DNA of 64,000 bases from Cognataquiflexum rubidum (GTDB lineage Bacteria; Bacteroidota; Bacteroidia; Cytophagales; Cyclobacteriaceae). The notes under the pieces were generated by a model. It saw only the letters and a program-made list of their open reading frames with translations, did no database searches and was not told the origin of the DNA. Of the stretch, positions 36,519 through 44,946 are shown one piece after another (within the stretch, counting starts at the first letter, position 1; every line of letters starts with the position of its first letter). The translations under genes were made by a program, and so were the position numbers. The stretch is from NCBI RefSeq assembly GCF_022538115.1, contig NZ_JAKZAL010000004.1, positions 124,001 through 188,000 on the forward strand, written 5' to 3'.

Positions 36519-36992
36519 ATGAAAATCAAACCTGTAGGAATTTTATTTGTTGCGCTCTTTTATATTTCCATTTGTTTTTCAGGTTGTGAGAAAAATGCAA
36601 AACAGGATGAATTGATCGTGGACGATGCCATGTTCGAATCTGAAGAACCAACCCAAATCGATGGACATAACGCCAGTAATTCTCTAGATTTTTTGGGAAT
36701 CTACAAAGGAGTTTTGCCTTGTGCGGATTGTGAAGGAATTGAAACAACTATAGAACTTGGATCTGGAAATTCCTACTTAAAGAAATCCACTTATTTGGGC
36801 AAAGAAAATCAAAGTGTCATAGAATCATCCGGAGTATTCACTTGGAACGAAGCCGGCAACACCATAACCCTTCAAGATGAAGAAGTTCCAAACCAATATT
36901 TTGTCGGAGAGAATGTCCTTTTCCATCTTGATTTGGAAGGAAATAGAATCACCGGTGATCTTGAAAAAAATTATCAATTAGTCAAACAATAA
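36519..36992 (+). CDS. NlpE-like copper-resistance lipoprotein
   Basis: A 157-aa envelope lipoprotein. The signal peptide ends with a CFSGC lipobox and the mature part carries the NlpE N-terminal signature GVLPCADCEGIETTIEL, including the CxxC pair. In E. coli NlpE senses surface and copper stress through Cpx. A longer frame to a TTG at 36462 would place 19 residues before the signal peptide, so the ATG at 36519 is chosen. The next gene begins 37 bases downstream on the same strand and is likely co-transcribed. Confidence 0.87.
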   Translation: MKIKPVGILFVALFYISICFSGCEKNAKQDELIVDDAMFESEEPTQIDGHNASNSLDFLGIYKGVLPCADCEGIETTIELGSGNSYLKKSTYLGKENQSVIESSGVFTWNEAGNTITLQDEEVPNQYFVGENVLFHLDLEGNRITGDLEKNYQLVKQ

Positions 36993-37029
36993 AAAATACA
37001 ATCCATTTTCTCCCAACAAAACATCAATT

Positions 37030-37677
37030 ATGAAAAAAGTTTTAGTATTTGCATTCCTAATCTTGGCTTCTGCCTGCTCTCCGGCTACAAAAATAACAAG
37101 GTCCTGGACAAGTCCTGATAAATATCAAGGCGGATACAGTAATCTATACGTTGCAGCTATCATCGGTGATGTGACCAAAAGACAGACAATAGAGGACGAC
37201 GTAAGGTCAAAATTATCCAAATTGGGTATCAGATCCACCACGAGCAGTGCGACCATCCGTCCAAATTTTTGGATGAGTACTGACTTGGATAAAAATGCGA
37301 TGATGAATGTGGTTAACCAAAACGGACAGGACGGCATCATGACCATGACATTGATTGATGTACAGGATGAGCAGCGTTATATTCCGGGTGCCATGATGAT
37401 GGGCGGTCCGATGATGATGGGCCCAGGATGGGGAATGGGCGGAAATTTCGGCGGATTCTGGGGAATGAACCACGGAATGATGATGACTCCGGGCCATATT
37501 GTGAATGACAGAAGGTATTTTATCGAAATCAACGTGTACGATGTCAAGTCGGAACTCTTGGTTTGGTCAGCCCAATCCAAGACCCTGAATCCAACATCCA
37601 TGGAAAAATTCTCCTCCGAATTTGCCCAAGTGGTATTGGAAAGGATGCTAGAAGAAGGAGTAATCAGGAAACAATAA
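37030..37677 (+). CDS. Met/Gly-rich lipoprotein, DUF4136-like
   Basis: A 215-aa lipoprotein (lipobox ASAC near residue 16). SWTSPDKYQGGYSNLYVAAI and the C-terminal VLERMLEEGVI resemble DUF4136 proteins, although the match is weak. A central stretch (about residues 118-158) is very rich in Met and Gly, with MMMGGPMMMG and NHGMMM, which could bind copper(I). It follows the NlpE-like gene by 37 bases, so a joint role in envelope metal handling is plausible but unproven. A terminator follows. Confidence 0.75.
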   Translation: MKKVLVFAFLILASACSPATKITRSWTSPDKYQGGYSNLYVAAIIGDVTKRQTIEDDVRSKLSKLGIRSTTSSATIRPNFWMSTDLDKNAMMNVVNQNGQDGIMTMTLIDVQDEQRYIPGAMMMGGPMMMGPGWGMGGNFGGFWGMNHGMMMTPGHIVNDRRYFIEINVYDVKSELLVWSAQSKTLNPTSMEKFSSEFAQVVLERMLEEGVIRKQ

Positions 37678-37693
37678 GAATAATTTAAATCGT

Positions 37694-37720
37694 CCACGGA
37701 CGACAGACCACGGTCGACAG
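37694..37720 (+). repeat. Short direct repeat of CCACGGwCGACAG
   Basis: CCACGGACGACAG (37694-37706) and CCACGGTCGACAG (37708-37720) are tandem copies with one base between. Related words appear near 37896-37930. Confidence 0.45.
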
Positions 37721-37778
37721 CACCTCTTGTTAATGTTTGTTGTCTTTGTACGTGAAGGCCCTAAATAAAAATTGAATT

Positions 37779-37819
37779 AAAATCCCGGTCAAGGCTTAGA
37801 ATCCTCGGCCGGGATTTTT
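37779..37819 (+). terminator. Terminator of the NlpE-like operon
   Basis: AAAATCCCGG pairs with CCGGGATTTT across a 20-base loop and is followed by T residues. Confidence 0.7.
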
Positions 37820-37996
37820 CTATTCTGTGTTTCCGCTTTCTTACCAAAAGCATATAAAAAAACTTGGATTTAAGTACAATGGCCGCGGCTTTGTCTCGTC
37901 GGACAGGTATGGACTGTGGTCTATGGACAGATTATATATCCGCTGCCATTTACGCTCCGTTTTTGACCTATTGGCAAATAAGCGGATAATCATTTT

Positions 37997-38746
37997 TTAC
38001 ATTTTATCTGCCGGAAATTCCTTCAAGGAATGCTTTTTAAAGTTTTTGAAATTGTAATTCCAATTAATCCATAGGACAAAGCCATGGTTTATTCTAAGGT
38101 TTCCAAAATTTGGTGTCCCAAACCTGACGTGATACCCAGGTGAGAAGGTGACCGCTTTTTTCTGAAAGCCAAACAAAAAGAAAACCCTGTGTTCAAAAGG
38201 TAATGGATTAGGGCCGGGTCCGGTAGTTATCAATGATTCATTGAACAGGGTATTCGAAAAATTAAAATGACGACTCAATCTATCTCCCCAATTATACCTC
38301 AAACTCATATTGAATCTGTAACGGTAATTAAGAGAAAAACCATCCGTCAATTCTGTCAGGCTATAGTTTTGTCTGAATCTCAAATCATACCTGAATCTAA
38401 AACTGGCACTCAAAGGTCCTTTGCCGGGTAACCGGTAAACTGCCTGACCCCAAGGCCTGTGTTCGGGTCTGATCAGTTTCCCCTCAGAAAATGGAGTAGT
38501 CAATCCGAGGTATCCATAACCTGCTGTCAATGTCACTTTTTTGTCGATGGTATGGTATGTAATTCCTGACCTATAAATCACAAAAAGTTGGGGAACATGG
38601 TGGACATCCAACCACAAAGACCATCTTGGGGAGATCTGCCCTGAAGTCATCAATCCCCACCAAGATTCGGTATCCACTTCTTTCTGAGCCAAAACAGGTC
38701 GTCCAAAAAATGTAAAAAGGATTATTGTCAAAATTTTAATTTTCAT
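37997..38746 (-). CDS. DUF2490 outer membrane beta-barrel protein (a)
   Basis: A 249-aa outer membrane protein. Signal peptide ends VLAQ. The mature part has alternating hydrophobic strands with aromatic girdles: SWWGLMTSGQISPRWSLWLDVHH, EHRPWGQAVYR and RFRYDLRFRQNY, matching the DUF2490 family. It is a paralog of the neighbour at 38907-39677: both share RSGITYH or RTGLTYH, EHRPW and the GPGPNPL or GSGPNGV loop. It is the last gene of the minus-strand series. The role is unknown, but the neighbours suggest an envelope channel or scaffold. Confidence 0.85.
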   Translation of the reverse strand: MKIKILTIILFTFFGRPVLAQKEVDTESWWGLMTSGQISPRWSLWLDVHHVPQLFVIYRSGITYHTIDKKVTLTAGYGYLGLTTPFSEGKLIRPEHRPWGQAVYRLPGKGPLSASFRFRYDLRFRQNYSLTELTDGFSLNYRYRFNMSLRYNWGDRLSRHFNFSNTLFNESLITTGPGPNPLPFEHRVFFLFGFQKKAVTFSPGYHVRFGTPNFGNLRINHGFVLWINWNYNFKNFKKHSLKEFPADKM

Positions 38747-38780
38747 CGAATAAAATCAATGTAAGGTTTAGCTATACAAT

Positions 38781-38872
38781 TATAATTCTTGTCTTCGGAC
38801 TGAAATACCCGGTACACCTGTCTTCCGACTTCGTCCCGATAGCTATCGGGATCCGTCCTAACTGAAGAAAAA
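38781..38872 (-). repeat. Dispersed intergenic repeat, long copy
   Basis: Reverse complement shares blocks with 6483-6535. It contains the 18-bp palindrome TCCCGATAGCTATCGGGA at 38834-38851, which recurs at 61962, 62466 and 62928. Confidence 0.45.
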
Positions 38873-38906
38873 GGTATGGTTATTGGCAAAGAAGAGTATA
38901 TCTAAT

Positions 38907-39677
38907 TTAATTGACATGGTCCTCGGGGAATTCTACAAATTCAGTGGTTTTTTTCTTAAAGGTATTCAGATTTATGGTCATCCAAAATACCATGCCGTGG
39001 TTGAGTCGGGCCCTTTCGGGACTGATATTGATATACCTTACAATATATCCTACCGAATAGGTAATTGGTCCCTTTGAAAGCCCCATGAGCAAGTGGGTTC
39101 GGTGTTCATGCCTGACCCCATTGGGTCCAGAACCGGTTCTAAACAAGGCTTCATTCAGTAAACTGGTGCTCAAAACAGTGTTTGAACTGAGGACATTTCC
39201 CCAACGGTACCGCAATGCATTGTTGAATCTCCACCGGTGATTGAAAGAAAACCCCTCTGCCAACTGCCCTGATTCAAGATTTTGAATAAATCGGGCATCA
39301 TATCGGAACCTGAAACTCGTGCTTAACTTTTTTGTAGATGGAACCCTAAAGGTGGTTTGCATCCAAGGCCGATGTTCTGTTCGGATCAGTCTCCCTTCCG
39401 AAAGAGGCGTGGTAAGCCGTAACCAACTGTACCCAGCCGTCGTGACAAGATTGTCCCGTTTGTTATGGTAAGTCAACCCTGTCCGGTAAATAAAAAAAGT
39501 CTCATCCACAAAATGGGCATCATTCCAAACTGACCATTTTTCAGAAACCCTCACGGAGGTCATCACTCCCCACCAAGTCTCATAATTATATTGAAATTGC
39601 TGCTGGGCTCTCGATTTGATCGAATAGGATAGAAAGGTAAAAATGAATAGAAAAACTACTTTTTTATAAAAACCCAT
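38907..39677 (-). CDS. DUF2490 outer membrane beta-barrel protein (b)
   Basis: A 256-aa barrel with a Sec signal peptide ending SRAQ. The sequence is close to the DUF2490 protein a: YETWWGVMTSVRVSEKWSVW, EHRPWMQTTFRVP and GSGPNGVRHEHRTH. A GTG two codons upstream (39683) would also give a start; I prefer the ATG. A terminator hairpin lies between the upstream DUF1254 gene and this gene, so read-through or a separate promoter must be used. Together the pair looks like a tandem duplication. Confidence 0.85.
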   Translation of the reverse strand: MGFYKKVVFLFIFTFLSYSIKSRAQQQFQYNYETWWGVMTSVRVSEKWSVWNDAHFVDETFFIYRTGLTYHNKRDNLVTTAGYSWLRLTTPLSEGRLIRTEHRPWMQTTFRVPSTKKLSTSFRFRYDARFIQNLESGQLAEGFSFNHRWRFNNALRYRWGNVLSSNTVLSTSLLNEALFRTGSGPNGVRHEHRTHLLMGLSKGPITYSVGYIVRYINISPERARLNHGMVFWMTINLNTFKKKTTEFVEFPEDHVN

Positions 39678-39691
39678 GTCCACAAAAATAC

Positions 39692-39742
39692 AAAAAACCT
39701 CAACCCAAAATGGAAAGTACCATACAAGGTTGAGGTTTTTTA
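39692..39742 (-). terminator. Terminator of the sulfatase-DUF1254 operon (copy 1)
   Basis: AAAAAACCTCAACC pairs with GGTTGAGGTTTTTT around a 22-base loop, with T residues following on the minus strand, 30 bases after the DUF1254 stop codon. Confidence 0.75.
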
Positions 39743-39771
39743 TTGAGAATCAAGAATATATTGGCAATAGA

Positions 39772-41166
39772 TTACTGCACCCGAACCAATGGAGCTTGTT
39801 TCCAAGTACCGTCAAGCGCTTCCGGCTTAGGCCAATAAAGTCGGTTAAACAGCAAGAAGGCCCCTTTTGGCGCAGGAAGCCAATTGGATTCCTTGTCCTT
39901 TCCGGGTGAATCATGCTGAATATATAACGTTAGACCACCATCCTCATCCATTTTGAATTGCGACAGCATGGTCGAGTTCAACAGGTAGCGATTGATTGGA
40001 TTGTGAACCAATAGGCTGGCTGGAGAATCGTACATAGTAAGCGACCAGAAAGAGTTAACAGGGGGCATCTGACCCTTCTCAAAACGCAAATTGTACCGAT
40101 AAGAGCCATCCAGCTTTTGGCCGTCACTGTCCGTGAAGTAAGGCAGATAGATCGCTTCTTCCTTCGAAAGTCCATAGATCCCGATCACCGCTGCACCCAT
40201 CCGGTAGAGGTAATTGTTCTGGAGATGCTCACGGGTGCCAAGTGCATCACCGGACGTCATCTCACCTCTGTTGAACCGATCTCTTAACCCCTGGAAATCA
40301 GACCAGGCATCGGTGATGCCAGCCTCAATCGCCTCTTTCAATTCAGGTGATAGTTTCTCTGCATCAAAAATTTTACCTGCACCGATACCGATCTTTTCAA
40401 ATCGCTCCATTAAAGCCACTTCTGATGGATGGGTTGGGCAGAACTGTAGGTAAAAGTTCAACAGTGAAAAGAAATCGAGAGATGTTCTCTGTGAGTCAGG
40501 CGTAAGCGGTTGGGGAAAGTCTATGGCCGGAGCGGCTTTAGGAGCCGGATTTTTAAGAAATGATGATAAGGGCTGAGCAATATACTGGTCCTGAATCTTC
40601 TTGACGTTTTCGAGGTCGTCCGGATTGAAGAGTTGTGTCCGAAACTGGGCGGAGGCGATTTCGGTCTCACAACGTATCACGCGTGTAATTCCTTCAGGTT
40701 TTTCACCTTGCCAGTTGGGTCCGGCAACAAGAAAACTGCCTCCATTGTTACCGTCCGTTCGACTCCCCGGAATATCGAAATTGTGTGTATATAGGTCAAT
40801 CAACTGCAAGCTCCAGTAACGCTCAGGAGCGATAGGTGGTACAGTAAACACGATAGGTTCTGCCCGCAGATCCAAGCCGATCCAAGAGTACGGGGTGTCA
40901 GAATTGGGGGTCTGGATCGCTCTGTCATCAGGTGTGAATACCCGAGGAATATTGACAAGCGTGTTGTAAGGCCCTTTATAGTTCGCATGGCCTTTATCAA
41001 CGAAATAGGTGTACTGTACACGCATATTGTCCACAAGCGGGAAGCCGTAAAGGTAAGCCTCTTTGGCGATGGCCCGGGCTTCTTCGGGTGTAACTTCAGT
41101 TTTCGGACTTTGGCAGCCAATGGCAAAAGCAATAATGACTAAGCCAAGCAACAATTTATTTTTCAT
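39772..41166 (-). CDS. DUF1254/DUF1214 lipoprotein (1)
   Basis: A 464-aa lipoprotein: signal with GCQSP near residue 17, then DUF1254 (about 30-170, with YLYGFPLVDNMR, TPNSDTPYSW and RYWSLQLIDLYTHNF) and DUF1214 (about 330-440, with SFWSLTMYD, PINRYLLNS and NWLPAP). The function of this family is not established. The first 20 codons of the longest frame (to 41226) lack signal-peptide logic, so MKNKLLLG at 41166 is the start. It follows the sulfatase-like gene by 86 bases. GC content is visibly higher than in the regulators around it. Confidence 0.88.
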   Translation of the reverse strand: MKNKLLLGLVIIAFAIGCQSPKTEVTPEEARAIAKEAYLYGFPLVDNMRVQYTYFVDKGHANYKGPYNTLVNIPRVFTPDDRAIQTPNSDTPYSWIGLDLRAEPIVFTVPPIAPERYWSLQLIDLYTHNFDIPGSRTDGNNGGSFLVAGPNWQGEKPEGITRVIRCETEIASAQFRTQLFNPDDLENVKKIQDQYIAQPLSSFLKNPAPKAAPAIDFPQPLTPDSQRTSLDFFSLLNFYLQFCPTHPSEVALMERFEKIGIGAGKIFDAEKLSPELKEAIEAGITDAWSDFQGLRDRFNRGEMTSGDALGTREHLQNNYLYRMGAAVIGIYGLSKEEAIYLPYFTDSDGQKLDGSYRYNLRFEKGQMPPVNSFWSLTMYDSPASLLVHNPINRYLLNSTMLSQFKMDEDGGLTLYIQHDSPGKDKESNWLPAPKGAFLLFNRLYWPKPEALDGTWKQAPLVRVQ

Positions 41167-41252
41167 CGTTTCTAATTTTAAATGATAATTGCATTTAAGG
41201 AAATCTAGCAATGATCTTTGATGCATATATATATGTTTTTTTTAATCGGAGC

Positions 41253-43088
41253 TTAAAATTGGTCCTCCGCATTAGTCAAAGGAATGGTGTAATTTTTAGC
41301 AGGATCAAACTTGTCAAACAAATCCATTACGAACTTCAAATCTTCCATACTTCCTTTGGTCATTTTAACCCCGCCGCTTTTGGCAGCTTCATCCAAGGTG
41401 GTAGCGTTGAGATAAAGATCAGCCCATGTTTTGGTATCCACTATGCAACTAATATCCGCCGGCCTGTAATGGTTGGCAGGATTGGGAACAAATTCAGCTA
41501 TGCCCCTGCGTACATGCAGGCCCGCCGTGGTACCATTAGAGAAATTGAATACCAACATCTTCTCGGTATTTTCTGATTTTTTTGGATCAATCCGCACCCG
41601 GAACATGTCCACAAAAAAAGTGGGTTTGGCAGCAATGATATCCGGCTTAGGTGGCACTACCCTAGGAATCTGCACTTCTCCTTCGAGTGCACGCGCTTCA
41701 CTTAAGAAAAAGGAACGGCCTATTACACTCAAGGAAGTTTGGCCCATTGCCCTGTATACATCGGCCAATAATTTTCTGGCTTCGGTGTCTTTAGCGTCAA
41801 TGGTAAACAGGTAATTTCCAAGTTGAGCTGCCCAAGCAAATTCACGTTTGGCAAATGAAGCCTTGGCTGCCTGCAATACTTTTTTTCTTCCTCCCATCAA
41901 TGCGACTGTCCTTTGAGCTTCTTCTACCGGAGGCAGTTTATGAAGGGTAGAGAGGTTTCTGTCAAACCAACCCATTTGGTGGTAAAAAGCTGCCGGCGTA
42001 AACCAAGGAACTTCCCCGTAAGCCTGTGCATTGTTGGGAAAAGCAGCTAGGTGTTTGGGCTGATAGACAAAATACCTCAATTCATCAGGACCTAAACCAT
42101 GCAAAATTCCTCTGAGGGATTGGTCATAAACCAAGGTCACCATGTCCATGTAATTTGAAATGGCATCAAATACCTCTTTGCTACCCTGAACGGTTTTGGC
42201 GTGGGTATTCATCATCACTTCAGGTTTCAAGTCCCTGATTACCTGAAGTCCGTTTCTCCATTCCCTAGGATCTCTGTAAGAAGCGCCTCTGATACTGTAA
42301 AGGTTGGGGGTTCCCGGCCAATAGAAGTTATTCATGACTACTTTTTGCTCTGGTAACCATACGGTAAGGTTAAAATCGTCAGACCTATATTCTGTAAAAA
42401 ATTGAAAGGCTATTCCGCCAATATCTACTATTTCACCATCATCAACTATTTTATTGGCAGGCAAATATGCATTTTCCTTGATGCGGTACCTTTGACCAAG
42501 AAGGCCATCAGCACCTGTATCAGGAAGAAAATTACTGAATTGGATCAACTGCCTTGCTGTCAAAACCGGTCCCAATTCAGGAATCTGTGCAATGGCACCT
42601 CCCGACATAAAATTATTTTGAACTGTTTCGTTAAGTCTTTTGTGACCAACAATGATGGCTGTTTTCGGATCATCTACCATCACGCCTGTGCCCATGCAGT
42701 AGTGCGAGTGGGTATAAATGGCTGCAATGATAGGTTTTTTACTGATGTTTTCCCGGATTACTTCTCTCAGTTTAATTCCCTCTTCTTTAGAATCACCCGT
42801 ATCAATAACAATTAAACCCTCATCAGATTCAATCACTACCACATTGGTAATGGAATACCCGCCTATCACCCAAATCCCATCGGCAGTCTTTTCAACGGTC
42901 GGCTGTGGGTAAATCAATTGCAGTGTTTGAGCAAAACCGGCATCGGCCACCGCTCCATTGGGAGCTGTTATTGTCTTCACATCTTCCCTACCCATGTACC
43001 TACCGGGGTAATTGAGGGTTGATTGCGCCTGTAACTGGGTTAGTTGGAAGGCGGCCACTATCAATACTAAAAGAATCTGTTTTTTCAT
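41253..43088 (-). CDS. Alkyl-sulfatase-like MBL protein lacking metal ligands (AlkS1)
   Basis: A 611-aa secreted protein (signal peptide ends LQAQ). Order: metallo-beta-lactamase fold (about 60-300), alkyl sulfatase dimerisation domain (about 320-480, with MGWFDRN like the canonical G-[WY]-x-D-x-N) and a C-terminal SCP2-like domain (about 490-605). True SdsA-type enzymes have HxHxDH; here residues 127-132 read HSHYCM, so the Asp is Cys131 and the second His is Met132. By eye the two downstream glutamate ligands are also replaced. It may be catalytically dead or use another chemistry. Second gene after its AraC regulator, with operator-like repeats in front. Paralog AlkS2 is very similar. Confidence 0.85.
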   Translation of the reverse strand: MKKQILLVLIVAAFQLTQLQAQSTLNYPGRYMGREDVKTITAPNGAVADAGFAQTLQLIYPQPTVEKTADGIWVIGGYSITNVVVIESDEGLIVIDTGDSKEEGIKLREVIRENISKKPIIAAIYTHSHYCMGTGVMVDDPKTAIIVGHKRLNETVQNNFMSGGAIAQIPELGPVLTARQLIQFSNFLPDTGADGLLGQRYRIKENAYLPANKIVDDGEIVDIGGIAFQFFTEYRSDDFNLTVWLPEQKVVMNNFYWPGTPNLYSIRGASYRDPREWRNGLQVIRDLKPEVMMNTHAKTVQGSKEVFDAISNYMDMVTLVYDQSLRGILHGLGPDELRYFVYQPKHLAAFPNNAQAYGEVPWFTPAAFYHQMGWFDRNLSTLHKLPPVEEAQRTVALMGGRKKVLQAAKASFAKREFAWAAQLGNYLFTIDAKDTEARKLLADVYRAMGQTSLSVIGRSFFLSEARALEGEVQIPRVVPPKPDIIAAKPTFFVDMFRVRIDPKKSENTEKMLVFNFSNGTTAGLHVRRGIAEFVPNPANHYRPADISCIVDTKTWADLYLNATTLDEAAKSGGVKMTKGSMEDLKFVMDLFDKFDPAKNYTIPLTNAEDQF

Positions 43089-43202
43089 GGTGTATTTTGG
43101 AATGTAAATCTATGTTTAACTGCTATTACCATTTACTGGGCAGAAAAGTATGGAATGGTGAATTGACCCAATCTAACATGAGGTTTCATGATGGCTACAA
43201 CT

Positions 43203-43210
43203 CAAAAATA
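43203..43210 (-). promoter_or_regulatory. Promoter -7 box upstream of AlkS1
   Basis: On the minus strand TATTTTTG matches the Bacteroidota -7 consensus TAnnTTTG. The same word is conserved before AlkS2. It lies 115 bases before the AlkS1 start codon. Confidence 0.5.
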
Positions 43211-43211
43211 A

Positions 43212-43246
43212 GTCAAGGCATCTTGTAAGGCTAAATGTGCTGGCAT
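43212..43246 (-). promoter_or_regulatory. Direct-repeat operator candidate upstream of AlkS1
   Basis: On the minus strand ATGCCAGCAC and ATGCCTTGAC begin 25 bases apart, directly upstream of the TATTTTTG box. The same arrangement occurs before AlkS2. AraC-family dimers typically bind such direct repeats. Confidence 0.5.
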
Positions 43247-43345
43247 GTATTCAATCAAGAATGGCGAATACTAACGACTTGGTATATAAAAAAAAAAATC
43301 GGCTGATTTATTTCCCGAGCGTGGCCGTGGGCTGATTATTGAACT

Positions 43346-44515
43346 CTAGGACTTGTGAAAATTTTCCCTGTATTCAGATGGGGAGGTCCCAAGAAATTTT
43401 TTGAAAGCATTGGTAAATGAATTGCGGTTATTAAACCCACATTCATGGGCAACCGCCTCAATGGTAAAATTTGACCATTCACCTTTTTCCAATTTTTGCA
43501 CGCAATATTGGACGCGATTCTTATTTATAAAATCTATAAAACTCAGGTCTTGAAATGTATTCAGACTTTTTGAAATCTGATAGACGGGAATATGGATTTC
43601 CTTCGAAAAATCATTGATGGTGTACCCTGGTTTCAAAAATAGCCTATTGTCAGCCATATGTGTTTCTATCGACCGCATGACTTCCTCTAATCTTTTTTCA
43701 TCTTCATCAGATATAGGAGTCTTCTTAAGGGCTTTGGTAAACTTTGATATCCTATCTCCACCCTCAAAAGGCTTCCCATAGAGCAAGGAAGGAAAAAAGA
43801 AAAGGAAAAGACTTGAAAGCATCACCCATCCCACAGAAAAAGAGTTGGTGATGAAGTAAGTAGTCGATTTATCCAACCAAAAAACAGTAAGGAAAAAAGG
43901 GAACCATAAAAAAAATTGGCAACCTAGAAACAGGATCATCCAATTTTTCCAAACCTTGTTTTCAGGAGTCAATAAAGAGTGACTTTTGACCCATCTAAAC
44001 AGAATAACAACTTGGGCAACCCAATAACCGCTAAATAGTACTGTTCTGAATTCCGTGTGAAAACCCGGACCAATAAACCTTCCTTGGCTAAATTTCCCCA
44101 AGAGGTCCAAATCATTAATCTCCTGTAGGATCAATTCTGTCTTTTGAGCTGAAGAAAGAGACAATGTGTCCCAATAATCCACCAGATAAATCAATAACGG
44201 AATTAAATGCAACAAATCATACCACCTCCATAGCCGTTTTTGGGTGTAGAAAACAGTGTATAAATAAGGCATTGGAATAAAAATCAGCACAAAAACATTT
44301 CCCAACCTGTACAAAAATGGCCAATGGACAATCAATTGGGAAACGATGGAGAAACTCACAAAAATTCCCAGAGAAATGCTTAGCTGCCCAATACCCAAGG
44401 GTTGATTGACAGGATTGGTCTTGAATCCGAAATAAAGAATAACCGCAGAAGATACCACTCCCACTATGACAGCGGCCAAATGAGCAAAGGTGATAGCATC
44501 AAAACTTATTTCCAT
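43346..44515 (-). CDS. Membrane-embedded AraC-family regulator (AraC1)
   Basis: A 389-aa protein with seven hydrophobic helices in the first 245 residues and an AraC-type double helix-turn-helix in the last 100 (INDFSKEIHIPVYQISKSL, and the signature around AVAHECGFNNRNSFTNAFKKFLGTSPSEYR). The layout, membrane sensor fused to an AraC output, is typical of Bacteroidota one-component systems that sense a signal in or across the membrane. It is a close paralog of AraC2 (same length). It lies 257 bases upstream of AlkS1, and repeats in that gap are candidate targets. Confidence 0.88.
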   Translation of the reverse strand: MEISFDAITFAHLAAVIVGVVSSAVILYFGFKTNPVNQPLGIGQLSISLGIFVSFSIVSQLIVHWPFLYRLGNVFVLIFIPMPYLYTVFYTQKRLWRWYDLLHLIPLLIYLVDYWDTLSLSSAQKTELILQEINDLDLLGKFSQGRFIGPGFHTEFRTVLFSGYWVAQVVILFRWVKSHSLLTPENKVWKNWMILFLGCQFFLWFPFFLTVFWLDKSTTYFITNSFSVGWVMLSSLFLFFFPSLLYGKPFEGGDRISKFTKALKKTPISDEDEKRLEEVMRSIETHMADNRLFLKPGYTINDFSKEIHIPVYQISKSLNTFQDLSFIDFINKNRVQYCVQKLEKGEWSNFTIEAVAHECGFNNRNSFTNAFKKFLGTSPSEYRENFHKS

Positions 44516-44847
44516 TTTTAAAAGTTAAAACCTTTACTGTCGCCACATTTCACACATTACAAATAAAGGAATTTTGGGGAATTATTTGGCGGTGAATATA
44601 AAAAGTACCTACGAAAATTATTTCAGGGGATAATGCCCGTATGCTTTAATCCAATCATTCAAAACAAAGACTCCCTCCTGCCCTTGGTAAAAACCAACGT
44701 CCATAATATTGAATATTTGTCCTTAGTTATTATTGGGATCAAGAAATTATTTCAGGGATTGGGCTAAAAAGAAAAAGGACTATTGCCGAAATAGAATTCC
44801 TGCAATAATCCCTTACGAATTTAAACTTAACTTACTATAATCGGAAC
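44516..44847. other. Intergenic region upstream of AraC1
   Basis: About 330 bases. It contains the terminator at 44766-44814 and a repeated word AAATTATTTCAGGG near 44617 and 44747. The AraC1 promoter should lie here. No credible reading frame. Confidence 0.5.
44766..44814 (-). terminator. Terminator of the AlkS2-DUF1254 operon
   Basis: On the minus strand AAGGGATTATTGC pairs with GCAATAGTCCTT, with one bulge and one wobble, around a 15-base loop; a T-rich tail follows. It lies just beyond the sulfatase remnant. Confidence 0.65.
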
Positions 44848-44946
44848 TCAGAATTGATCCCCCATATCGGTTATCGGAATCACGTAGTCTCCAGCTATAT
44901 CAGAATTGTCAAACCAATCCGATACTCCCTTCAAATCATCCACACT
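44848..44946 (-). pseudogene. C-terminal remnant of an alkyl-sulfatase-like gene
   Basis: The 33 codons after the DUF1254(2) stop codon read SVDDLKG...WFDN...YVIPITD...QF and end in TGA. They match the last 30 residues of AlkS1 and AlkS2 (SVEDLKAVIDLFDKFD, YTIPITDSDF). The fragment has no start codon, is in the same frame as the DUF1254 gene, and begins right behind its TAA. It is therefore a leftover of a third copy of the sulfatase gene. Confidence 0.85.

Larger units (their letters stand above)
37678..37996. other. Intergenic region with terminator and short repeats
   Basis: About 320 bases between convergent genes. It contains the CCACGGwCGACAG repeats, the terminator at 37779-37819 and a purine/pyrimidine mixed stretch. 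No gene is credible here; a 76-codon frame at 37827 lies in repeat-like DNA. Confidence 0.5.

Noticed and set aside
37827-38057. 76-codon plus-strand frame
   Set aside because: It runs through repeat-like DNA and into the convergent DUF2490 gene.
41167-41226. Upstream extension of DUF1254(1)
   Set aside because: The extra 20 residues precede a normal lipoprotein signal peptide, so the internal ATG is better.
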